From: Apis mellifera
Taxonomy: Eukaryota > Arthropoda > Insecta > Hymenoptera > Apidae
NCBI RefSeq assembly: GCF_003254395.2
Contig: NC_037651.1
Location: 8,562,001-8,626,000, forward strand
Reading direction: 5' to 3'
DNA: 64,000 bases
In this document: positions 1 through 11,500 of the stretch, piece after piece
How the letters are laid out: every line of letters begins with the position of its first letter
How positions within the stretch are numbered: the first letter of the stretch is position 1
The notes under the pieces: generated by a model
What the model saw: only the letters and a program-made list of their open reading frames with translations
Told to the model about the DNA's origin: nothing
Database searches by the model: none
Program-made: the position numbers and the translations under genes

Positions 1-3000
1 CGAAAGAGAGGTGTGGAGGAGGGAAGGTGATCCCTCCCTCCCTCGTTGGGTCTACTTAGAGGCGATAGAGGCGGCCTAACTACCGTAACCATATCCAGGT
101 CTAAATAGTTGGAGTTACGCTAAGTAGCCCTAACCAGATTAGTAAGTCGTTGCGTGCTCTATTTTTAACGGCGCGCCGCCGGCATCCGAGGCGTTTTACG
201 TGGAACACGGAGCTGCGGCTGGACGAGGAGATTTGGCCGGCGAAGAGAGAGAGAGAGAGACGCGAAGATAAAAAGCAACCGAGGACCCAGGGAACCGGCC
301 AAACCGTGCCAGAGGAGCCCGAGAGCTTTATCCTAATCCCCGTAAACGGGACGCCTTCCTCTTGAAAGCGTTGTTTCCTGCCCCCTCGCTTACGACTCTT
401 CTTCTTTTTCTTCTTCTTCTTCTTCTTCTCTCTACCGTTCGTCATCATTCGCACGCAGATTATTCACGCTCCTCTCTCGATATATCGGCATTTTTCCTCA
501 CCTTCCTCCTTTCCTTTTTCTCGTGCGCTTCCTCGAAGGAAGAACGGCGCGGCTCGATTAATTAATTGGGTCGCGGGAGGGAAAGGAACGAATTGAAGGA
601 AGGAACGAATCTCGGCTCGTTGGCGGCGCGCGCGGCTCGATGTCAGTAATTCTTTTGACATCGTCGAAATCCAAATATTGGAGGCAAACATCGTTCTCTC
701 TCCCGGTGTGGCGGCGGCGCTGCGAATTTATTTGCACGCCGCTCGAACCGTTTAAACGTTTCTCCTCCACTTGTCGCTCTCGCTCTCTGTCGCGCGCGAG
801 GGAAGCGGGAAGAGAAGGAGGAGGAGGAGGAGGTGGAGGAGGAGGAGGAGGGAACAGCCGTTAGGCAGAGAAGGCGCGCGCGCGCGCGCGCGCGTGTACG
901 TGGAAGGGACTGCGAAAGGGGCGAGGCGGAGAGGAATTTTATTTCCGCTCACATTAATTTCAACGACGCAGAAGACGGTCGCCACAAGGCGCAGCTTGAA
1001 ATTACGAATATTATGACTTCAACCAGTTCTCAGAATTCTATGTTTTTCATTCTTTAATCTCGGCCTCCTCGTGTTTCACACCATATCTTATGAACACACT
1101 CTCGCCCTCCTTCTAACCCGGTAGCACCAGCACCGGCTTCGCCTTCGTTCGTTCCTCGTCCCATTCCTCGCGGGGAACCCGCCGCTGGTTCTTCGCTCGA
1201 CACACACAGAGAGAGAGAGAGAGAGAGAGGGAGGGAGGGAGGGAAAGAGCGCGGCCTCGTCTAACCTCGTGCGCACACGTGAATGCATTTCCAAGTGGAA
1301 AGGTGAGCAGAAACCGATTGTTGCACTTGCCGTCTTGTCTACGTGCCTTCTATATTCCTTCTCCTCGGCCACGGTGTCCGAGAGACGCCGTGCTCGTCGC
1401 CTCTCGGGACTGCTTCGAATACCGTTCGAACTGGCCGGGGTAATGGAGAGATGATTGGTGTCAGCGGTTTAGCGATACGATTATGCCTCGAACCGCGACG
1501 CGCCGCTACACCGAGTTTAGAAATGCTCCAACGGTCATCGTCTTCTCGCTCCCCGATCTCCTTCCCATTCATTTCGTCGATTCATCCTTTTCTCCGCGAT
1601 GCTTCTTCTTTTCCTTTTCTTTTCTTTTCTTTTTTTTCTTTCGAGATTCTTTCAAAGTAATTCTATGATTATATATATTATATATATATCGTAAAGATAA
1701 AACGTTTTCTAAACGTTATCGTCGAACGACGTGTTACGGATACGCTGTCGTGCGATGCTACGCAACGAACGGATAGTCGTCGTCGGGGAATGAGAAAAGG
1801 AAAAAGAAAATTACAGAAAACAATTACACGTGGTGCGCGAAGGAAACGCAGTTATCCCCGGCAGTGGAGGGAGGGACCACTCGAGAAAACGTGGCCGAGA
1901 GATAAGCAACGCTTATTTTAAGGCTTAAGTCGCTGGCGAATTTGAATAATCTACCGGTATTCCAGCAGACACTTGAAAAGCCACGAGTCCAGGCCTGGCA
2001 ACATTACATTCAAGTGTTTGACGAACGAACGCGTTACGTCGCCTGCTTTTTTGTTTTCCGCGCCTCTATCACCGGCCAGCTATGTCGAGTGCTGCTCCCT
2101 CTCCCTTCCTCTCTCTCTTTCACGCCCTCCTCCCTCCTCCTTGTTACGCTCTTTCCCCTCGATTCGACACAATTCGTTGCCAGAAATCGTGGATCGTTTT
2201 CAATGACGGTCCGCGTGGACGTTGACCTTGGTTGATCGATTCCCCGGGGATCGGAACGCCCAGTGGCCTGTTTCCACTCAATTTTTCTTCGACCAGTGTC
2301 TGGCCTGCTGGATCTGTCGCGGTGTTGCTTCTTCTTCTTTTGCTGTACTCCAAGGATGCTGGTTGGTGATCTGTCGCGCCGAGCTGTTGCTGTTGGGGAG
2401 GGGCGATGATTTAGGAGGAAACGACGACTCTTTCTCATACTTTATTTCGACACGATCCCTTGGATCGTGTTTTTTTCAAATGCATTTTCTTTCGATTTCG
2501 TTCGTCGCGAGATAACGATTCGAAAATACGATCGCGTGGAATAATCTGGAAAGCGCGAAATCGAGCAGCAGGTATTTTCCCCCGTTTCTTGAAATTTGCA
2601 CGGCGGGGTTGATGGAGAGCCGCCATTAACCGCGCAAGCGTCTTCGAACGAAAGTAACGTCGGTTGGCAGATGCGTATCTCGTAAATTACCGAGAGTGAA
2701 AAACCGGAATCGTGGGGAAGACGGAACGCTCGCTACTCAAAGCGTGACAACGTTCATTAAGAATTCTAAGGTTCTTCGAGGGGCAAGAAGAAAAGGCAGA
2801 AGCGGCGAGTCGTAGGAAAATGTCTCAATTTCCATCACGAGCCTTTTCCTTTCGCGGACGAGGCCAGCCTTCGGAATTCATCATCGTAACGCGCGTGCGA
2901 ATCTCTCTTTTTTCAACCAACCAATCAACCTCTCCTCCATTCGAATTGAATCATTAGAGAGAGAGATTCATTGCTTTCTATTCACCCTCAACAACAATCT

Positions 3001-5028
3001 AGAATCCACCTAGATTTCTCTTTTCTCGAAATCGGGGAGGGAAAAAGGAAGGATTGAGCAAAGAAGAAGAGTTGTTTTGAATCGAAACCGAATTTAATTC
3101 AATGTCGATGAGGATTGAAAATTGAAAAGATGAGGAATAAGAGGAGGAAGGATTTTATCCTTGGGATGAAAAAAAGATGATGGACGTTTGCGCAGCGCAC
3201 GCGGCACAAAGACAGCGCGGTCCCATTGTTCAGGGTCGATCGCGCCGCACTCCGATTCGACGGCCCGGTTCCACGCACGTACCATGTGCAAACAGGGTGA
3301 TAATGTATTCAAGGTCCGCCCCGTGGCCAGTGGTGGGGGTGAAACGGGGCGGCCCGCTCGGATATACGTACAGTAACAGATGTTAATTATCCCTCGTGCG
3401 TGTGCGCGCGTGTGCGTCGGGGGGAGAAAAGAGCCCCCGGCCTCCCGGCGGCTCGGACGCGCATCGCCCGCTCGTGTTGCATCCCCATCGAGAGAGGGCC
3501 CACGCTGTCCACGCGTCCCGGCCACCGGGGTCACGTGGTCGGGCGCACGCTCCAATCCCGTCCGACTTCCGCCTCTGCCCGCCACCCCAATTCCCGAATC
3601 CAGATCGCTCCTCTTCCTTCGCCCCGAACAATTCCAATTTCGCAACCGAGCAATTTCCCTTTTCTCTCCTGTCGCAAGGTCCTGTAAAGATCTCTGTAAA
3701 GAATCGAATGGAATGGTCGAATTTTCAGGTTTTTTTTTTCCCCGGTTCCTTTCCTTTTCGAAGAATACTTTTTTTAATCGGAGAAGAATAGGCCAATTTC
3801 AATTTGGAAAGGAAAAATTCGTCGTCGATCGAAACGAAAAAGTTGAATTTCACGATAGACAGATTTCGAGCGTAGAAACGGAACGGAAGGCCGGAGGTTC
3901 TTGCCGGATGGAATTTGGGAGCGACGTTGGGGGAAAATGGTTTCTTGTCGCGGTGGCGAACGGTGCCGCGTTGCCATATTCGTCGGGGAGCCTTAATGGG
4001 CCGGTTTTAGTGCGGAAATAAATAACCGATAATGAAGCGGGCAAAAACGGAACTAACGATTTTCAGGCCGAATTAGGGAGCGAGGCTCGGATGCCTCCGA
4101 CCAAGTCATCCGAATCGATTGAGAGAGCTAACCGGTGATCAACAGGCTGGAGTAAATGATTAACGACGGGGAGGGAGGGAGGGAGAGAGAGGGAAGTTAC
4201 CCGGCCGCTAACTCGATTCTTCCAATTGCATTCTTTCGTGACGCGTCGCGTACACAATAATAATAATAATAATAATAATAACAACCGTGGTGCACGAGAG
4301 AGAAAATCGTAAACGAGGCGGTAAAGATATCGATAAATTGTCAAAAATTTCTTTCGTATCGATAACGAAGGAGGAGGAAAAGAAGAAGAAGAAGAAGAAG
4401 AAAAGAGGAGGAGGAGGAAGAGGAAGAAGAGAGAGCGAAACGACGAGGTTCGTGCCAACCGAGAAACGAATTGTCCCTCGTTTCGCGTTATCGCAAGCCC
4501 GTCTACTCGGCTGACCGAGCAGCGCTCGTATATCAGCGTAGCTTTTGTTACGACGACGTGCCTTTGTTTTCGCCTTGTTCTCGCGTCTCGTTCCACGGTG
4601 GTGCGAACGTGGTGGACGACGTGGGTTCTCGGTTCGGCAGGCCTTGTGTGTAACACGCCCGTCACACACCCGAACACACAGCGAGGGGTTTCGCTGAACT
4701 TGCTCTCTAACCCACTTTCACGGTGACACACAGAAATAGATAATAAAACCGCCGTGGTGGTATACAACGCGTTCTTTTCCACGTTCCACCACCGATTGTG
4801 TCACCGGTTCGGGGAACCACCGTCCCTCATCGTGATTGGTGGTTTATTAACCAGATTTACGCGGAATACCAACTCGATCCCTCGCGTTGAAATATTAGCC
4901 CGATTGCGACCCCCTCACTCCCTCCCTCCTCTCTCTCTCTTTCTCTCTTTCTCTCTGTCTCTCTCACAAGTGTCTGGAACAACTGAGAACTAACGCACCG
5001 CCCCCGTCCCGTCTTCTCTCTGTTTCAG
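1..5028. other. Upstream region or 5' intron, no gene supported
   Basis: This stretch is mostly CpG-rich, low-complexity DNA: CT/GA runs, AAT repeats near 4257-4281 and purine-rich strings. I see no reading frame with a recognisable domain. The exon at 5029 begins with a good 3' splice site, so at least one non-coding exon should lie further 5', either here or outside the window. One donor-like site is AAG|GTGAGC at 1302/1303, but nothing else marks its exon. A less repetitive GC-rich block at about 3170-3420 contains a Sox-type CCATTGTTC at 3223-3231 and could be regulatory. No promoter can be assigned from sequence alone. Confidence 0.5.
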
Positions 5029-5096
5029 AATGCGTTGAAGATCCGGCCGGTCGAGGAGAATCGAGATGTCCGCCGTAACCAGCCCGTATGGCCCCA
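5029..5096 (+). CDS. cas: Exon with proposed start codon (CDS 5066-5096)
   Basis: A pyrimidine-rich tract ending TGTTTCAG (5021-5028) precedes a 68-nt exon that closes at CCA|GTAAGA (5096/5097). It contains ATG at 5066 followed by SAVTSPYGP and ends in phase 1. Joined to the acceptor at 5636/5637 it reads ACG GAG ATG CTT, directly in frame with the next exon, so the protein begins MSAVTSPYGPTEMLSDSVY. The -3 base is G for both this ATG and the one at 5642. If this exon is skipped or untranslated, translation would start at 5642, giving a protein 12 residues shorter. The frame match could occur by chance about one time in three, but both splice sites are good. Confidence 0.68.
5030..5038 (+). 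other. Three-codon upstream ORF (ATG CGT TGA)
   Basis: The second base of the exon starts ATG CGT TGA, a minimal uORF ending 27 nt before the proposed start at 5066. It is in the same frame but closed by the stop. A ribosome initiating here would terminate at once and have to reinitiate, so it could dampen translation. This is visible in the sequence; any regulatory effect is inference. Confidence 0.35.
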
Positions 5097-5402
5097 GTAA
5101 GACACCACTCCCTTTTCTAAAATGTATCGATGACCACGTACCGACCACCCTCTCGACGTTAGCCCCCGTGCTCTTTGAACGCGGCGGAGGAGAGAACGTG
5201 GCGGCGGCGGCGGCGGTGGTGGGCAGCGATCGCGATCGCGTCATGCCCGTTTGATCGAATCGAACGACAGCCGCTCGCGGCACCACCGGCCAAACCACCA
5301 TTCCTAGAACGTTCGATTGGAACGTCGAGCGCGGCTGAATTCTTTAATTAACGTTAAAAAATTGTGTTCGTTCGTTCGTTCAGAGAATTTAATATTTCAC
5401 GC

Positions 5403-5437
<35 letters not shown>

Positions 5438-8400
5438 ATCGATCGATCTCTCTCACCCGCCCCCTCTTGCCGCGTCCCTTCCCCTCCGTTGGAAAAAAGA
5501 GAAAAGTCGAGGAGATAATAGAGTAGCTGATAAAGCTAGCGGAAAGAAAAAAAAGAAAGCGGCGAAAGAGAGGAGAGGAAAGGGAGGAGGGGGAAAAGCG
5601 GTGGTCTCTCTGATGTCCCGGTTCCTTTTCCATCAGCGGAGATGCTTTCCGACTCGGTGTACAACTACGCGACGACCCGGCGGGGGACCGGCGATCAGGA
5701 CAGCGACTCCCAGTACGAGGGCCAGGCCCAGCTGCAGATCACGAGCATCCAGAAGCCGCGCAACAAGCGCAAAAACTTCAAGCCGATAAGCAGCCGGATG
5801 GTGGAGGTGTCCGATGAATCCGAGAAGGAGGACGACGAGCTGGACGGGGCAATGGAGGAGAGCTCGAGCGAGATACTCGAGTACGAGAGGAAGACGATGC
5901 TGTTGCCCGCGGAGGACAGGTCCAAGCAGAGGTTGAACAACAACGAGGTCAGCCCCATGGACCTGTCCGTCGCCACCAGGCCCCCGTCCTCCGAGGCCGA
6001 CGACGATAGCGGCGACTCTCTCAGGCACAAGTTCATCCTGGAGCAGCTCAGATCTCAGAAACTCTACTCCCCTGGCACCGAGGTGAGTCTCTCTCTCTCT
6101 CTTTCTATATTTATATATGTATGTATCTGTTTGGTTATTATTGTTCGTGTACGCAGGCCAGGAGTCCGAACTCGGAATCGTCGGAGAAGAGTGGAGGAAG
6201 CGGTGTCCTGGACGCGGACTCGGGACGGCTGGACGACACCCCGTTCGAGGACGAGCGGGGGCAGGACGGGGACGGCGAGGCCGAGTGCGAGGAGAGGAAA
6301 CCGTTCGAGGGGATGAGGGAGTACGCGGAGTCGACTATGCAGGAGTTGTTGGCTATCTACGGGCTGACGGGAGGAGAATTGGTCAAGTCTGTGAGCAGGC
6401 AGCTACCGCCGACCTTCTTGAATCCCCCGACTTCGGGCCATCAGCCTCACGGTGAGTCCACAGCTTCGTCCTAACTCCTTATTCTCCTCTTTACTCTCCT
6501 CCTCTCCTCGTTTTCTCGATTCGTCGCGCTTGCAAAATGCTTCTCTTAAAGCTCTCGATCGACCTTGTTAAATTAAATTACGCCAGGATGTATATATATA
6601 TAAGAGGAGAAGGAGGAGGAGGAGGAGGAAAAAAGAAATAATTACCCGGTATGTACGCTCGAACCGAGCTCTCCGTAGTACCGAGATTCACCTAGAGAGC
6701 AATTAGAGAGGAGATGCAGTTGTTAACAGTTGTTAACTGGAAGTTGACGTTCTTCTCCCTCCTCGTGCGTGGGTGGTATTGGAGCATCGATGGAGGATAA
6801 AATGGGTGATCGGTACGGGGAGATATCGCGGAGAGGGCGCGGATTAATGGAAAGGAAGGAGAGGAGAAAAAGGTTCGAACGGTTGGTGATTCCTCGAATC
6901 GAATCGTGGTTATTCGCGAGGAACGGAAAGAGAATTCGGCGAAGAGAAATTGGAGGAGTATTCTCGCGGTATTCGAGGAAACGGCGAGGCGAGGCGAGCC
7001 GAGCCGAGGGGGTCTATTGGTTGGCATCGAATTCGGGGTTGGGCTACGGACAATTGACAAGTGTAACTGGCTGGCAAGTCGAGATCGTACTTGGCGTAAA
7101 ATCAATTTCGCGCGTTGACGATCGTGACCTCGTCGCTTTTTTAACGTTCTCGTTTTATCGCCACCGGGGAAAAGCACGGGTGTTAACGCGAAATTAACCT
7201 GGCCCGATCAATCCAGGCGCGAGGAAGGGATTCATTGTTTCTGTTATCGCGACCGGGATTGGCTTATCGATTATGCGCACGCTCGTTCTCTTCGACGGTC
7301 TTGATGGATTCTCGAGCCGCGGAACGAGGTTACCGCGAAACCAGTCTGATCGATCGAGGAAAGAATTAACTAGTTTCGTTATTCGATCGTCCGGCAAATA
7401 CCGTAAACTGGAGGAACATTAACCGCCGTAATCAGGACGCGTCGTGCCTATCAAATCCTGCCTCGAGAGAAGGGAAGAGGGGCCCTTACCGTTCATCGAA
7501 TTTTTCTTCCTTCTTTTCTTTCTTTCTTCCCTTCTTTAAAATTCGCGCGAAAAAATTCGGACGATCTTGCACGCGAACACGCCTTCTTTTCAAATGATTA
7601 AGAATCGCGATGTGTTCAAATTACGTTCTTCTTCTCGTCTTTTTACGATTTCGACGATTGAATCGATTACTATTATTATTATTATTATTATCGTTGTTAT
7701 TATTATTCTACCGAAATGTCGATCCCGATAACTGTAACTCTGCACCGTGCCGACCTCACCCAGTTAAAGTCACGCCAATGCTTTTCCAGTTTACGGTATA
7801 TCCCGTCTCTTATTTCTGCTCGCTCTTTATACAAGAACTCGGCCATTGAAAAATTTCTCGAGCCTCGCGGTCAGCTTTCCGAGAAGCTCGCCATTATTGC
7901 CTCGACGCTGTTCCACGCTCGATTATTATTATTCGCGCACACCGGAATACCGAAAGAATCCCCGAAAGGAAGGAACCCGGGAGAGGAGGGAAGGGAGAAG
8001 TTGGAATACTCGCGAAACATGCACGCGCTCTCGCTCTTCGGCGATTTTATACTTGACGCGCGTGGAAAAAAGGAAAATTTCGTTCTCCCAGCGTTGGTCG
8101 ATCGATTTTTAGATCGGACTGTACTCGTGCACCAGAACAGAATGTGGCACTTACATATTGCCAGTGCATCCCATATGCGCGCACGTGAATATGCGATGGC
8201 TCTGGCAAGATGGCCGACTTATAACTCATAAAGTCGGTCGGACTGCGCGAACCGTTGACTGCCTCGCGATCGATGGATGCCTTTGAGATCAGCCAGCGTC
8301 ATCGTTTCCCGTTGCCGCGCGTCTCGCGTGGGTTGACAGTCTCACGAATTCCTACCCGCCGGTGTGTATTGTACGCCTGTTGTACGCCTCTACGCTCGAG

Positions 8401-8490
8401 GAGCGCGCGCGCGCTCGCCAGCCAGCATCTACCAGGCTAACGAGTCAATTTCGTTATTCCTCCGTATATACTCGCGCGCGGCTTTTGCCT

Positions 8491-8524
<34 letters not shown>

Positions 8525-11500
8525 AGTGGCCGTCGAGTTTTTGAATTACCTTCTGCCACGGTTGATTGATTCATAGCCAAACTCGTTGCCAGATTAACGT
8601 CTTCCCCGTCTCCCGAGCCGAGATTTTCTTCTTTCTCGAGACAAAACGTTTGGACAACGTTCGCAACGTACGCCTGCGTTTCGGCTAATCGATTTCCGCT
8701 TCTCGATTCCTCCTCTCTCGTTCGGCCGATAAAGGCGGGCGCGATAAATTATTAACAGGGGGAATTGTCGAATCGTTTCGGTTTCGGTTCCGTTATTCTC
8801 GCTCGATATTTCGAGTTTTAATCTTGTCACGCGGATTAAAACCTAACGATTTTTTTCATTCCTTCGCCGCATATACGTACGTATACACGCACGCGTGCAA
8901 ATCTCTATTTCGATGGAGCGTTTGATCGTGCAGCGAAACTGAGAGAGAATAATGTTCCATCGGGTTCGATTAAATTCACGCCCCTGGTGTACAACGACGC
9001 CATCCATGCCAATTACCAGAAAACTGACTGCGTGAAATCGAATGCGACATGCCTCGTAACTCGTCACCGTCCCTTCCCTCCCTCCCCTCCCTCTCTCCTT
9101 CCCTTTTCGTCAGGAATTGGGAATCTTGCTGACACACATAACCCGTCCCCTTTTCTTATCCTTTTCTTCTCTCGCTTTTGAGAAGAGGACGTTTAACGCG
9201 TGTGTATGTGTGTGTGTATGCGCGCGCGCGCGCGGCAAATGGAAACACACTGTCACGCGTTTATTTCTTCATCGAGAGACGGCGAGTAACGAGATTAGAG
9301 ATCGTGGATTAACCTCGAGGCGAAAAACAGGGGGATCCGTGAGGAGGGAAGAACGCGGAGAAAAATTTGAATGAATTTCTCTGTCCGAGAAATCACGGTT
9401 GTCAGTCATGTTTCTGACCGATTTCGTTCCCAGAAACTCGCCCGTTTCGAAAAATTAAGGAACCGATTCGTTCGACCGAATATGTCTCGTTTGCCAATGT
9501 TTTTTTTTTCTTTTCTTTTTTTCTCTCTCCTCTTCTGGCGAAAACGAGCGAAAGATATCGCGATTTCTTCTCGCGATTCCACGATCCAGCGACGTTCCTC
9601 CTCCTCTCTCTCTCTCTCTCTCTCCCCCTCCCCATCATCACCACCACCTACGCGCACGAGCCGACAGCTATATACACGTTAGAATAAAAGGCTACCTCTC
9701 CTCGTTGCGTCGTATCTCGGCGGAATTGATACGGGGAAAAAATCGAGCATAATTTATCATGTAAAAGCGGGTCGAACAGAGAAGATTCACCGCGTGCGTC
9801 GCCGGTGAATCGAGGTTTGCCGGTGGAACGAGGCTTAGGAAAAAGAAGCGTACCACATGGTTTCCTCCTTCTCCTCCTCCTCCACCTTTTCTTCTTCTCT
9901 TTCTTCTTCGTCTTCTTCTTCTTCTTCTTCTAATGCTGCTGTTGCTGCCTCTTCAAACGTCCGTCTTTTCTATGAACCTTGACGTCCCCTCGAATAGGCA
10001 TACGTATACATTTCTTCCGTCAGGAATACATCAACCATTCAGGTTAACCTAGAAAACACGCGAACGTTTACGTAATAATCTCGGTAATCTTCGGTCGGAA
10101 GGTGGATCCTTCTTAGCCGCGGGATAGGAGAAATATTCCCCTACGTTTTCTTTTTTTTTCTTCTCTTCTCCTTTTTTTTTTAAATCTAATTCTCAAACTC
10201 TTTCATGATAAAATCACCTATTCGAATTAAAACCGCACGGATAGTTTCATCGACCCAGTTTCGCATCTCATCGAGCGAGAGAGAGATCCAATCCAATTTT
10301 TGCGGGGGTGCGAGCGAAGGAAGTCGGCGGTAACAACGAATCTGGTTGGAGAAAGAGAGAGGAGAAGTGAAGGAGGAGAGGGAGGAGGGTAAAGTGGCGG
10401 AAGGGAGGGTTAATCCGGCGCGAAGAAAAGCAGAAAAGCCGCGCGTGTGCTGGTGTCGGTCTCGGGAGAGGCGGGGGAGAGAGAGGGGCGCAGTGGGGTG
10501 GAGGACAGCGATGCCTCCGTGAACCCATTAATCATTCCAGCCGGATAAAAGGCAGCAAGGATGAAAAGAGAAGACGGACAGTCGGCGGGCAGGCATGCAG
10601 CCGGTTGGATGAAAAGAGAAGAAGAAAGAGAGAGAGAGAGAAATCTCTTGCTTTTCGTTCCTTCTGTTCCGCTTCGATCCTCTTCTCTCTCTTCCTCCTT
10701 CTCCTCCTCTCTCTTTCTTTCTCTTCGCTCTTCGCTTTTTCCTCCTCCTCTTCCTCCTCCTCCGCAACGGCCCCCGGAAGGATCATTTTTTATTTTGCCT
10801 CTTTTCGAAATTCGTCGGACGCTTCTATTGTCGGAGGGCACGAGAGACGGGGAGGAGGGGGAGAGGGAGGGGGAGGGTGAGTCTCTGGGAGCAGAGATCG
10901 GACCAACGCTCTTTTCGACGAGAGAGGGGGGAGAGGGGGAGAAGATTCATTAACTGATAACGCGATTCTTTCTTCGGACGTTCTTCTCTCATTCGTTGAA
11001 AATGATATCCTGCCACGGGAACCGGCCGTCTCGAATCTTTTGGACACCTGTTGGGACAATGCGCTTAGAAGGTTTTTTTTTTCTTTTTTTCTTTTTTTCT
11101 TTTTTTTGTACGCAACCATCAACTCTTTGATTGATTGAATCTCACGAGAGATTCGATACACGCGAGGAATTACGAGAGAGAGAGGCGACCGATTTTTTTC
11201 GGATATCGAAAGAAAGAAAGAAAGAAAGAAAGAGTTCACAGGCTAGGAAACTTTTCGCTTCCTTCGGAGGAAAATAAATAAGATCGTATCGTCGATCGAA
11301 TTTGAAGAGGGAATTTGAAAAGAAAGATAGAATAATAAATAATAGAGAAGAGTGGAAGAGTGGGAATGAGCTGGCTCGATTTCCAACCTCTTGCACTCGC
11401 TCCCGATTTTTAATCCGAGACTTTGGTGGGCCTCTGGATCCATCCCTGGATGGCACACACGGGATCACCGGCATGAAAAACGGAAGGGGAGATACACTGG

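Noticed and set aside
1302..1308. Donor-like AAG|GTGAGC as the end of an upstream non-coding exon
   Set aside because: Single splice-like signal with no defining partner; cannot be supported without RNA.
4063..4782. 239-codon minus-strand open frame upstream of the gene
   Set aside because: Contains homopolymer runs (Leu, Ser, Phe, Ile) from simple repeats and matches no family.
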